A stretch of 11,024 nt of DNA from DATAFO01 sp046728935. GTDB taxonomy: Bacteria; Actinomycetota; Thermoleophilia; Solirubrobacterales; 70-9. Under the pieces are notes generated by a model. That model was not told the DNA's origin, made no database searches, and worked only from the letters and a program-made list of their open reading frames with translations. The position numbers and the translations under genes were made by a program. This document shows positions 1 to 6,990 of this stretch, piece by piece. Position 1 is the stretch's first letter. Each line of letters begins with the position of its first letter. Location: contig JBKPFS010000001.1 in assembly GCA_046728935.1 (NCBI GenBank), forward strand, positions 1-11,024, written 5' to 3'.

Positions 1-255
1 CTCACGCGAAGGGAGCAGCGGGAGTCAGAGAGGTCTGCGTCGACGTAAGCACACTTCGCATTGGAACGCGCCGCGCGGGCAACGCTTGGCAGCTCCAGGA
101 GAGCAATGAGGCGCCTGCCCGGACGGGATCAGCGACCCCTGAGGGCGACCGGCAGGTAGGGTGGGCGACGGGCGCGATCTCAGCATCGTTCTGCGACTCT
201 CGCCCTCCGAGCAGCCGAGCGCCGCGCCCCGCGCGACCGACCGATAGGAGCGACA
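1..255. other. left-edge intergenic / upstream region of epoxide hydrolase
   Basis: No frame on either strand shows a convincing protein. The first plus frame stops at 46-48 and the second at 106-108; the third stays open but reads as Arg/Ala/Pro/Gly-rich low-complexity sequence and simply runs out of frame into the next gene. The region presumably carries the promoter of the gene starting at 256, but I could not assign a convincing -35/-10 pair. Confidence 0.5.
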
Positions 256-1458
256 GTGGAAGCCACAGGCTCGACCAAGCCAGCCGCCGCAGAGGACATC
301 CGCGAGTTCACGATCGACGTCCCCGAGGACCAGCTCGCCGACCTGCGCAGCCGCATCAACGCGACGAAGTGGCCCGACCGGGAGGTGGATGCTTCCCAGG
401 GCGTGCAGCTCGAGACGATCCAGGCGCTGGCCGGCTACTGGGGGACGGATTACGACTGGCGCAAGTTCGAGGAGCGCTTTGCGGCGCTACCGCACTTCAT
501 CACCGAGATCGACGGGGTCGACATCCACTTCATCCACGTTCGCTCCAAGCATGAGGACGCGTTGCCGCTCATCGTCACGCACGGGTGGCCGGGCTCGACG
601 GTCGAGCAGCTGAAGATCATCGACCCGCTCACCAATCCCACGGAGCACGGCGCCGACGCATCGGACGCCTTCGATCTCGTGATTCCGTCGCTACCGGGCC
701 ACGGGTTCTCGGGGAAGCCGACCGAGACCGGGTGGGACCCGGTTCGCATCGCCCGTGCGTGGGTCGAGCTGATGAGCCGCCTCGGATACACGGAGTTCGT
801 CGCTCAGGGCGGCGACTGGGGCAATGCCGTCACCGAACAGATGGCCCTGCTGAAGCCGCCGGGACTGCTGGGCATCCACACGAACATGCCTGCGACCCTC
901 TCAGCGGACGTGTCGAAGGCAATCCAGGTCGGGGATCCGACCCCACCCGGACTCTCGGCCGAGGAAAAGAACGCGTACGAGATCCTGGTCCACTTCTTTG
1001 CGACCGGCACCGGCTACGCCGCCGAGATGGGGAACCGCCCGCAGACGCTCTACGCGATCGCGGACTCACCGGTGGGCCTGGCGGCCTGGATGATCGACCA
1101 CGACGTGGCGAGCTACGAGCTCATCGCGCGCGCCTTCGTCGGGCAGCCTGGCGGCCTCTCGCGCGACGACGTCCTCGACAACGTCACCCACTACTGGCTG
1201 ACGAACTCGGGGATCTCCTCGGCGCGCCTCTACTGGGAGAGCAAGCTGGCCTTCTTCGACGTCAAGGGCGTCGAGTTGCCGGTCGGCGTGACCGTCTTCC
1301 CGGACGAGCTGTATCCGGCCCCGCGGAGTTGGGCGGAGAAGGCGTATCCCAACCTCATCCACTTCAACGAGGTCGACGAAGGCGGCCACTTCGCTGCCTG
1401 GGAGCAGCCGCAGATCCTCTCTGAGGAGATCCGGGCGACCTTCCGGTCACTGCGTTGA
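256..1458 (+). CDS. epoxide hydrolase, EHN-domain (microsomal-type) alpha/beta-hydrolase
   Basis: A 400-residue protein expected to hydrolyse epoxides to vicinal diols in the cytoplasm through a covalent aspartyl ester. Residues about 16-125 match the N-terminal EHN domain (TIDVPEDQLADLRSRI, then the YDWRKFEERFAALPHF region), followed by the alpha/beta-hydrolase fold. Visible active-site elements are the oxyanion-hole motif HGWPGS (109-114), nucleophile Asp187 in GGDWGN, probable charge-relay Glu351 in FPDEL, and His378 in GGHFAAWEQP, which closely resembles the C-terminus of mammalian microsomal epoxide hydrolase. Tyr326 in ARLYW is a likely epoxide-activating tyrosine (by family analogy). 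The length is usual for bacterial EHN hydrolases and no membrane anchor is seen. The start is GTG, with GGAG at 247-250 ahead of it. It converges on another epoxide hydrolase gene with 23 bp between the stops. The natural substrate cannot be told; the family assignment is firm. Confidence 0.93.
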   Translation: MEATGSTKPAAAEDIREFTIDVPEDQLADLRSRINATKWPDREVDASQGVQLETIQALAGYWGTDYDWRKFEERFAALPHFITEIDGVDIHFIHVRSKHEDALPLIVTHGWPGSTVEQLKIIDPLTNPTEHGADASDAFDLVIPSLPGHGFSGKPTETGWDPVRIARAWVELMSRLGYTEFVAQGGDWGNAVTEQMALLKPPGLLGIHTNMPATLSADVSKAIQVGDPTPPGLSAEEKNAYEILVHFFATGTGYAAEMGNRPQTLYAIADSPVGLAAWMIDHDVASYELIARAFVGQPGGLSRDDVLDNVTHYWLTNSGISSARLYWESKLAFFDVKGVELPVGVTVFPDELYPAPRSWAEKAYPNLIHFNEVDEGGHFAAWEQPQILSEEIRATFRSLR

Positions 1459-1481
1459 CCGCGACGCTCAGCCTCTAGTTC

Positions 1482-2426
1482 CTATGCCGCGGCCGCGGCG
1501 CCAAAGAAGTCGATGAGCATTTGGTTGACGCGTTCAGCCTCGTCGTGATGCACCCAATGCGACGCGTCGGCCAGGCGCTCCACGCGGTCGAGGTTGGGCA
1601 CGTCGTCGCGGTCGGGCTCGGCGAGTTTCGGCCCGAGGTAGCGATCGCGCTGCCCCCAGATGACCAGGGTGGGCGCCGCGATTGGGCGAAGCTGCGCTTG
1701 GGCTTGCTTCGACTGTCGGACCGCCGCGCGGTAGTAGTTGATGATCGCGGCTTCGGCGCCTGGCTGTGACCACGACTCGACGTAGCGTTCGGTGTCCTCC
1801 GGCGTGTACGGGGGGCGGGCATCGCGCTGGTAGCGCCGGAAGAATCGCCAGCGCCTGGCGCGCACAACGCGCTCGGGCAGCCCCGGGAGTTGGAAGAAGA
1901 AGAAGTACCAGAGCTTCCGGAGCTGGTTGGGGTTGCGCAGTCCTTGCTGGAGCCGCCGCGGATGGGCCGCGTTGAGGATGGCCAGGCGCTCCACGACCTC
2001 GGGATGATTCATCGCGGTGGCCCAGGCGATGGTTCCGCCCCAGTCGTGGCCGACCAACAGCGCGGACTCGGCACCGCGTTCTCCGATGAGACCGCGGACG
2101 TCGGCGGCCAGCCTGTCGGCCGAGTAGGCCTCGACGTCGGCCGGCCGCGATGACAGGTTGTAGCCGCGCAGGTCGGGCGCGACGACTCGAAAGCCCGCCG
2201 CCGCGAGCGGCGCGATCTGCAGCCGCCAGCTGAACCAGAACTCCGGGAAGCCATGCAGCAGAACGATCAGCGGCCCATCGCCGGCCTCGACGTAATGCAA
2301 TCGCACGTCGCCGACCTCGGCGTAGCCCTCCCGAAGTTCGGTCCGGTCGTCCAGCCGAAGGTTGGGTGCCCCCAAGTCGGGTCCGGACCCCTTCGGGGCG
2401 GACTGGCCAGTGGAAGATGAGTTCAC
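1482..2426 (-). CDS. soluble-type epoxide hydrolase / alpha/beta-fold hydrolase
   Basis: A 314-residue alpha/beta-hydrolase of the soluble epoxide hydrolase/haloalkane dehalogenase group. Motifs in order: HGFPEFWFSW (58-67, oxyanion hole), Asp128 in GHDWGG as nucleophile, cap-domain Tyr232 in the INYYRA segment where soluble epoxide hydrolases carry an epoxide-polarising tyrosine, Asp261 in WGQRD as acid, and His290 in ASHWVHHD. An Asp rather than Ser nucleophile, with the cap tyrosine, favours epoxide hydrolase over esterase; a dehalogenase is less likely. The GTG start at 2426 is chosen because AAAGGAG lies five bases upstream. The frame stays open up to an ATG at 2639, but those 71 extra codons are Arg/Pro-rich and unlike the family. 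About 35 residues of Ser/Gly-rich N-terminus precede the hydrolase domain. It ends in a run of alanines and is convergent with the EHN-type hydrolase. Confidence 0.92.
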   Translation of the reverse strand: MNSSSTGQSAPKGSGPDLGAPNLRLDDRTELREGYAEVGDVRLHYVEAGDGPLIVLLHGFPEFWFSWRLQIAPLAAAGFRVVAPDLRGYNLSSRPADVEAYSADRLAADVRGLIGERGAESALLVGHDWGGTIAWATAMNHPEVVERLAILNAAHPRRLQQGLRNPNQLRKLWYFFFFQLPGLPERVVRARRWRFFRRYQRDARPPYTPEDTERYVESWSQPGAEAAIINYYRAAVRQSKQAQAQLRPIAAPTLVIWGQRDRYLGPKLAEPDRDDVPNLDRVERLADASHWVHHDEAERVNQMLIDFFGAAAAA

Positions 2427-2431
2427 GAGGT

Positions 2432-2438
2432 CTCCTTT
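2432..2438 (-). promoter_or_regulatory. Shine-Dalgarno site fixing the start at 2426
   Basis: The minus strand reads AAAGGAG here, followed by a five-base spacer and GTG. It is the reason for preferring the internal GTG over the ATG at 2639. Confidence 0.75.
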
Positions 2439-2802
2439 CCGCCGCCGCGCAGCATCGGCGGCGATCGCGTGGCGCTGACCCGCGAGCCGTGCGTCAACAC
2501 TCGCAGACCGGGGCGGCCAGAGCAACTCCTTCGGCGGGTCTGGCTCCTCAGGAGCGAGAGTCGGCGTTCGCCTCGCTCCTCCCTTGCGCGATTTGCGGAA
2601 GCGACGGAGCGTCACGCGAGACGCCTGCCCGTCGTCCATCTCGGGTCTGTCAGTGACGACGAAACCGCCTTCCGGGGTGCCCGCTGTTGTGGCAGACCGG
2701 AACTTCGGTCGTCGTATCGGCCGATCAACGGCGGCCGCTGCCGGCCGGCTCGCCGGTCCGATTGACTCGGTCCTCGTCCCACCCGAGCGCGGGGTAGGAG
2801 TC

Positions 2803-2819
2803 GCCCGAGACTTTCGGGC
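2803..2819 (-). terminator. possible hairpin terminator after monooxygenase gene
   Basis: A perfect six-base-pair inverted repeat (GCCCGA / TCGGGC) with a five-base loop begins about 24 bases past the monooxygenase stop. There is no T-run after it, so an intrinsic terminator is only a suggestion; it could be chance in GC-rich DNA. Confidence 0.25.
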
Positions 2820-2842
2820 AGGCGCTGGACTTCACTACCGCC

Positions 2843-4015
2843 TTAGCGGAGCCCCGTCTCCAGCCTCAGTAGCGTGCGTCGTGCCGGACCGACCCGGCTC
2901 CAGGCAAAGTTGGCGGCCCGGACCACCCGCCACGCGGCGTTGGGTGCGTCCATGGTGCCGGCCGCCAGCAGCGACTGGAGCACGAACCGCCGGCGTCTGC
3001 GCTGGCGCGAGCGCCTGTAAGCCTCGAGCAGCCGGCGGGGGACCGGCTCATTCCTGGTGTGGCGTACAAGCACCTCACCGAGCGCCATGGCGTCCTCGAG
3101 CGCGAGGTTCGCTCCCTGCGCCGAGTGCGGGTGCACCACTCCTGCGGCGTCGCCGGCTAGGACCACCGCCTCCGCGATCTGATCCACGGCCCAGAAAGGG
3201 CGCACGTGGACAAGGGTCAACTGCTCCCAGGAGGTCACGGTGGCCGGGACCTCGGAGTCGGGCGGAAGCCGCCTCTCATACACCTGGCGCCAGCTGCCGA
3301 GATCCCGCGATTCCACGGCGGCGCGGTTCTCCGAGGTGACGCGGTCCCAGAAGTACGTGCCATCGCCAAGGGGCACGACGCCGTCCCCGTACCCAGGGCC
3401 GCAGTGGACCGAAAGCTCGTCCGAGCCGCCGCCGACGCTCACCGTCCCGAGCAGGTACAGATCCCGGGCGGGGAAGCGACGGCAGCCGATTCCGAGTTCC
3501 TCCCGGACGGTCGAGTCGGGGCCGTCGGCCCCTACGATGCAGGCCGCCTCCTGCTCGGACTCGCGTCCCTCCGGGTCGCGATACCGCGCGCCGGTCACGG
3601 CGTCGCCGGTACGGAGGAGTCCGACCAGCTGGCAGCCAAGCCTCGGCGCCTCTCCGCCGAGCTCGGCCAAGCGCTCGGCCAGGGCGCTGCGAAGCGCCTG
3701 CGGGCGGATCTCGACCGCATAGGCGTGCGGATGACGGAGTTCCCCGAAGTCAGAGAAGGCGACTTCTTGGTGGTTCCGGCCATAGAAGACGACGCGGGCT
3801 AGCCGCTGGCCACGCGCGCGCACGCGGCCGAGCGCCCCGAGCCGCTCGAGCGGGGTGAGGCCGTTCGGCTGAAGGAGGATCGCCCTCCCACCCTCCAAGA
3901 GGTCGGGGCGTCGCTCCAGCACGGTGACCGACCAGCGCCGCTCGACCAGCGCGCACGCGGTGGCGAGCCCCGCCACGCTCGCGCCGACGATCGTCGCTTC
4001 TCGCTTGAACGCCAT
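2843..4015 (-). CDS. FAD-dependent monooxygenase (UbiH/PHBH-like)
   Basis: A 390-residue flavoprotein of the class A aromatic hydroxylase/squalene-epoxidase-like superfamily, expected to use FAD, NAD(P)H and O2 to oxygenate an organic substrate. The N-terminal Rossmann motif is GASVAG (11-16) with acidic Glu34 ending the second strand (TVLER), the usual ribose-binding pattern. The mid-protein DG motif is GADGPDS (162-168) and the FAD ribityl-binding GD motif is LAGDAAGVVHP (286-296), followed by GANLALEDAMALG. The length fits the family. A basic stretch QRRRRR lies near residue 340, followed by a less conserved tail. The ATG at 4015 places the Rossmann strand correctly; a longer in-frame start at 4150 would add 45 atypical residues. 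No good Shine-Dalgarno sits at normal distance from 4015, so the start is moderately sure. The substrate is unknown; a geranylgeranyl-reductase-like role is an alternative. Its upstream neighbour on the same strand is an MDR reductase, 218 bp away. Confidence 0.9.
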   Translation of the reverse strand: MAFKREATIVGASVAGLATACALVERRWSVTVLERRPDLLEGGRAILLQPNGLTPLERLGALGRVRARGQRLARVVFYGRNHQEVAFSDFGELRHPHAYAVEIRPQALRSALAERLAELGGEAPRLGCQLVGLLRTGDAVTGARYRDPEGRESEQEAACIVGADGPDSTVREELGIGCRRFPARDLYLLGTVSVGGGSDELSVHCGPGYGDGVVPLGDGTYFWDRVTSENRAAVESRDLGSWRQVYERRLPPDSEVPATVTSWEQLTLVHVRPFWAVDQIAEAVVLAGDAAGVVHPHSAQGANLALEDAMALGEVLVRHTRNEPVPRRLLEAYRRSRQRRRRRFVLQSLLAAGTMDAPNAAWRVVRAANFAWSRVGPARRTLLRLETGLR

Positions 4016-4233
4016 GCCCCGATGATCGCTGGCGTCTGCGCCTCCCGCAAACCAAACGCCCCCGAACCGGAGGCGTGCCACGCCCACGTCCAACCACAGA
4101 CGCTCCTCCTCCTGCCTGCGACGATCCCCCGGTCGCCGCGCAGGCGCCAACGACGCTCGCTGTGGACGAACAGGGACAGCCGGGCGGCCGGTCGTGTCGT
4201 TCCTCCTTCGCGCGAATTGGAGGCGCGCAGGTG

Positions 4234-5139
4234 TTAGGTGGCGATGGTCAGCACGAGCTTCCCGCGAACGTGGCCGCCCTCACTGAGCTCGTGCGCGCGC
4301 TTCACGTCGGCGAGAGGCATCGCCTCGGCGATCTCCACGCGCACGTCTCCGGCCGCCACGAGCTCGGCGATCCGCGCGAGCTGCTCGGGCCTTGGGCTGT
4401 TGATGAGCAGCTCGGCGCGCACGCCGCGCTCGCGCGCGGCCTCCTCGGGCGGGGCGCCGGCAATCGTGACGAGCATGCCGCCCTCCCGCACCGCGGGGAG
4501 CAGCGCGGTGGTGGTGTCGGCGCCGACCGTGTCGAGCGCCACGTCCACCTCGCTCACCACCTCGCCGACCTCCTGCTTCGTGTAGTCGACGTACTCGTCG
4601 GCGCCCAGGCCGATCACGAAGTAGCGGTTTCGCGTTGAGCCGGTGCCGATCGCCCGCGCGCCCGCCACCTTCGCGAACTGAACGGCGAAATGCCCCACGC
4701 CCCCGGCGGCGCCCGCCACCAAAGCCGTCTGCCCGTCATCGAGCCCGCCCAGATCGAACAGGGCCTGCCATGCGGTGACCCCGGCAACCGGAATCGTCGC
4801 CGCCTGCTCGTGGGTCACGCCCTCGGGCTTCTTCGCGATCGCCGCCGCCGAAGCGGTTGAGTACTCGGCGTACGCGCCGCTCGCGGACACGCCGAACACC
4901 TCGTCTCCGTCGGCGAAACCGTCGGCGCGCGAGCTCTCAACCGTGCCCGACACGTCGATGCCGAGCACGCGCGGGAGCGGCTTCTCCATGTAGCCTCGCC
5001 TGTCCTTCCAATCGGCCGGGTTGACCGACGTCGCATGAACCCTGATCAGCACCTCGCCGTCGCCGGGCTCGGGACGGTCGGTCTCCTCGTAGCGGAGGAC
5101 CTCAGGGTCGCCGGTCTCGTGAATCACCACGGCTTTCAT
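4234..5139 (-). CDS. zinc-less MDR oxidoreductase (NADP-dependent quinone-oxidoreductase-like)
   Basis: A 301-residue medium-chain dehydrogenase/reductase of the quinone oxidoreductase group, expected to reduce quinones or activated double bonds with NADPH in the cytoplasm. The N-terminal GroES-like domain starts MKAVVIHETG and contains the family segment SVNPADWKDRRG (about 38-49) and GIDVSGTVE. The cofactor domain carries GAAGGVG (143-149) followed by HFAVQFAK. The C-terminus has the typical HVRGKLVL (290-297). The zinc-binding cysteine/histidine set of alcohol dehydrogenases is absent, as usual for this subgroup. The ATG at 5139 is supported by AGAGG six bases upstream and by the canonical MKA start; an in-frame ATG at 5211 would add 24 unrelated residues. 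The gene lies 181 bp downstream of the methyltransferase on the same strand. A second MDR of a different subgroup lies two genes upstream. Physiological substrate unknown. Confidence 0.92.
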   Translation of the reverse strand: MKAVVIHETGDPEVLRYEETDRPEPGDGEVLIRVHATSVNPADWKDRRGYMEKPLPRVLGIDVSGTVESSRADGFADGDEVFGVSASGAYAEYSTASAAAIAKKPEGVTHEQAATIPVAGVTAWQALFDLGGLDDGQTALVAGAAGGVGHFAVQFAKVAGARAIGTGSTRNRYFVIGLGADEYVDYTKQEVGEVVSEVDVALDTVGADTTTALLPAVREGGMLVTIAGAPPEEAARERGVRAELLINSPRPEQLARIAELVAAGDVRVEIAEAMPLADVKRAHELSEGGHVRGKLVLTIAT

Positions 5140-5320
5140 GGAGGGCCTCTGTCCGGGCGGGGAATTCGCTGAGCTTGCGCGGCGTGCAGACGATATCTGG
5201 GGTATCGACAATCAAGCTTCCGGATTCTCGGGCGGCGCCGGAGCAGTCGGTAGTCGGGTGTTGCCGGTGCTTCGCGCGACGGCCAGCAGTCCCTCTGCGT
5301 CCACGCCCACGTTTATCGCC

Positions 5321-5842
5321 TCAACGCGAGGCTTGGGCGACGACGCATGAGGCGAATCCGCTCCCGACCTCCCGGACCAGGGTCTTCTCGCCGGTGAAGT
5401 GAGCGGTCTCGAGCGCGTCGCTCAGGTCGGGAGCGAACAGCTCGGCGTCCCGCGCCTTCTTCCATCCCGGAGCGTGGAACAGGTAGAGCAAGCCACCGGG
5501 CGCCAGATGCCGGGCTACCGCCTCGAGGGCGTTCCCGGGTGTGTGAAGCGCCGCCACGTGGATGGCGAACACCGTGTCGTAGATCTCCTCACCGAGGTCG
5601 GCGTCCTCGATGCTGGCGGTGATGAAGCGGGCCTTGTCGGCACACGTCGCGTTCCGCTTTGCGGCCATCTGGATCATCTTCGGCGAACGGTCGACTGCAG
5701 TGATGCGACCACGCTCGAGGCGCTCGCAGACCAACGAGACCGCCACGCCGTGCCCACAGCCGACTTCGAGGATTCGGTCGTCTGGTGCGACGTCCAGCGT
5801 CTCGACCGCCCAGGAGATTCGATCCGACGCGATGCTCGACAC
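5321..5842 (-). CDS. class I SAM-dependent methyltransferase
   Basis: A 173-residue protein with the seven-strand methyltransferase core. Motif I is ILEVGCGHG (24-32), the SAM-binding glycine loop; Asp51 in ITAVDRSP is the acidic residue that binds the SAM ribose; ASIED (76-80) matches the adenine-binding region; YDTVFAIHV (88-96) is the motif IV strand and LAPGGLLYLF (113-122) the post-II strand. It is short, with little beyond the core, so the acceptor-recognition region is small and the substrate cannot be guessed. The start is GTG with no strong Shine-Dalgarno (only AGG nearby); no better start lies upstream. The gene is 101 bp downstream of the second MDR gene on the same strand. Ubiquinone/menaquinone-type and small-molecule methyltransferases share this motif, so no specific name is given. 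Confidence 0.88.
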   Translation of the reverse strand: MSSIASDRISWAVETLDVAPDDRILEVGCGHGVAVSLVCERLERGRITAVDRSPKMIQMAAKRNATCADKARFITASIEDADLGEEIYDTVFAIHVAALHTPGNALEAVARHLAPGGLLYLFHAPGWKKARDAELFAPDLSDALETAHFTGEKTLVREVGSGFASCVVAQASR

Positions 5843-5874
5843 AGAACCTAAGGATGAGCCACTGAGGTCTTAGC

Positions 5875-5893
5875 CGCGCTATCGCAAAGCGCG
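5875..5893 (-). terminator. possible hairpin terminator after second MDR gene
   Basis: A perfect six-base-pair inverted repeat (CGCGCT / AGCGCG) with a seven-base loop lies about 50 bases past the stop of the MDR gene ending at 5944 and just upstream of the methyltransferase start. No T-run follows, so termination is a guess; the methyltransferase could also be read from the MDR transcript. Confidence 0.22.
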
Positions 5894-5943
5894 AAATGGG
5901 GCCGGCAAAGGGAAGACGGCCTGCTCGACCGATACCAATCCGG

Positions 5944-6930
5944 CTAGGGACCCAACCCGACGCTGAGCACGACCTTGCCGCCGGCGGCCCCGTCGTGCAT
6001 GAAGCGGATCGCCTCGGCGGCGTCGGCGAGCGGGAAGGTGCGGCCGACGACCGGCGTCACCTCGCCCGCCTCGATCCGATCCCGCAGCGCCTCCAGGTCC
6101 CCGGCGCGCTCCTCGTAGGTCACCGGCCGAAGCCGCTGGCCGACGAACAGCGAGAGCAGGGGCGCGCGGAGGATCTGGCGCCCGAAGCCACCGGTCCACC
6201 GTCCACCGCCCTCGCCGCCGACGATCACGAGCGTCCCCCGCGCGGTTAGCGCGCGGCGAAGGTGCGAGAGCGAGCGGCGGCCCGCGGTGTCGACGATCAG
6301 GTCGAACTGGCGGCGGCCGTCGGCGAAGTCCTCGCGCGTGTAGTCGATCGTCTCGTCGGCGCCGATCGACCGGACGAGCTCCGCCTTCCTCCCGCTGCAG
6401 ACGCCGGTGACGTGGGCGCCGAAGGCCTTCGCCAGCTGGACGGCGAGCGTCCCGACGCCGCCGCCGGCGCCGATGATCAGCGCCCGCTGTCCGGCCTCGA
6501 GCTCGCCCCTGTCGTGGAGGCTGTGAAGCGCGGTGCCGCCCGAGACGGGGACGGCGGCCGCCTGCTCGAAGCTCACGTTCGATGGCTTCGGCGCCAGGCG
6601 ATCCTCGCGCGCCGGCGCGTACTCCGCGAACGAGCCCTCGCAGACGCCGAAGACCTCGTCACCGGGCCGAAACCGGGTCACGGCTGCGCCGACCGCCTCG
6701 ACCCGCCCCGCGACCTCGGTGCCGCGCACGGAGAGCTTCGGCGCCCGCAATCCGAAGCCCATGATCCGCACCATGTACGGAAGCCCGCTCATCAGGTGCC
6801 AGACGCCCTGGTCGACGCCCGCCGCCTCGACCGCGACGAGCACCTGGTCGTCGGCGATCGCCGGCTTCTCGATCTCCCGCAGCGCGAGCACCTCGGTCCC
6901 GCCATAGGTGTCCTGGACGATCGCCTTCAC
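5944..6930 (-). CDS. zinc-less MDR NAD(P)-dependent alcohol dehydrogenase / quinone reductase-like
   Basis: A 328-residue medium-chain dehydrogenase/reductase. The GroES-like N-terminal domain begins MKAIVQDTYGG and includes VRGTEVAGRVEAVG (68-81) and FRPGDEVFGV (87-96); the Rossmann domain carries GAGGGVG (154-160) followed by TLAVQLAKAFGAHVTGVCS. The C-terminus ends with AAGGKVVLSV, the usual closing strand. The catalytic zinc ligands of alcohol dehydrogenases are absent, so a quinone- or enone-reductase role is likelier than alcohol oxidation, whatever the database label. The start is GTG at 6930, with only a weak ribosome binding site, but the MKA start is the family norm. It is divergent from the SDR gene across 60 bp, so the two may share a control region. 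It is only distantly similar to the MDR at 4234-5139, so recent duplication is unlikely. Confidence 0.92.
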   Translation of the reverse strand: MKAIVQDTYGGTEVLALREIEKPAIADDQVLVAVEAAGVDQGVWHLMSGLPYMVRIMGFGLRAPKLSVRGTEVAGRVEAVGAAVTRFRPGDEVFGVCEGSFAEYAPAREDRLAPKPSNVSFEQAAAVPVSGGTALHSLHDRGELEAGQRALIIGAGGGVGTLAVQLAKAFGAHVTGVCSGRKAELVRSIGADETIDYTREDFADGRRQFDLIVDTAGRRSLSHLRRALTARGTLVIVGGEGGGRWTGGFGRQILRAPLLSLFVGQRLRPVTYEERAGDLEALRDRIEAGEVTPVVGRTFPLADAAEAIRFMHDGAAGGKVVLSVGLGP

Positions 6931-6975
6931 CGACCCGGCAAGCTCTCACAGACCGAGCCGACGGCGCGCTCCGGT

Positions 6976-6981
6976 TAGGCT
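6976..6981 (+). promoter_or_regulatory. TANNNT -10-like element (TAGGCT) for the SDR gene
   Basis: TAGGCT ends nine bases before the ATG at 6991. In actinobacteria a TANNNT element at this distance is typical of leaderless transcripts starting at the ATG, which would also explain the lack of a Shine-Dalgarno at normal distance. The element is seen; its use as a promoter is inferred. Confidence 0.4.
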
Positions 6982-6990
6982 GGCCCCGCG

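Larger units (their letters stand above)
2427..2842. other. 416-bp gap without a supported gene
   Basis: Lies upstream of the soluble-type epoxide hydrolase and downstream of the monooxygenase. Open frames cross it on both strands, but their translations are Arg-, Pro- and Ser-rich with no recognisable motif, as expected of GC-rich noncoding DNA. It holds the ribosome binding site at 2432-2438, probably the hydrolase promoter (no clear hexamers seen), and a short hairpin at 2803-2819. Confidence 0.5.

Noticed and set aside
585..1424. Open frame of 279 codons on the plus strand
   Set aside because: Lies in another frame of the EHN epoxide hydrolase and is Arg/Gly/Pro-rich with no motif.
1891..1906. 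GAA-type microrepeat
   Set aside because: It encodes the FFFF run inside the epoxide hydrolase and is too short to be a repeat feature.
2427..2639. 71-codon N-terminal extension of the soluble-type epoxide hydrolase (ATG at 2639)
   Set aside because: AAAGGAG with five-base spacing precedes the internal GTG at 2426, and the extension is unlike the family.
2584..3339. Open frame of 251 codons on the plus strand
   Set aside because: Mostly antisense to the monooxygenase; Arg/Pro/Ser-rich low-complexity translation.
5191..5207. Inverted repeat CGATA / TATCG with a seven-base loop upstream of the MDR gene at 4234-5139
   Set aside because: Only five base pairs; too short to call an operator without conservation. 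It is A+T-rich compared with its surroundings, so a promoter may be near.
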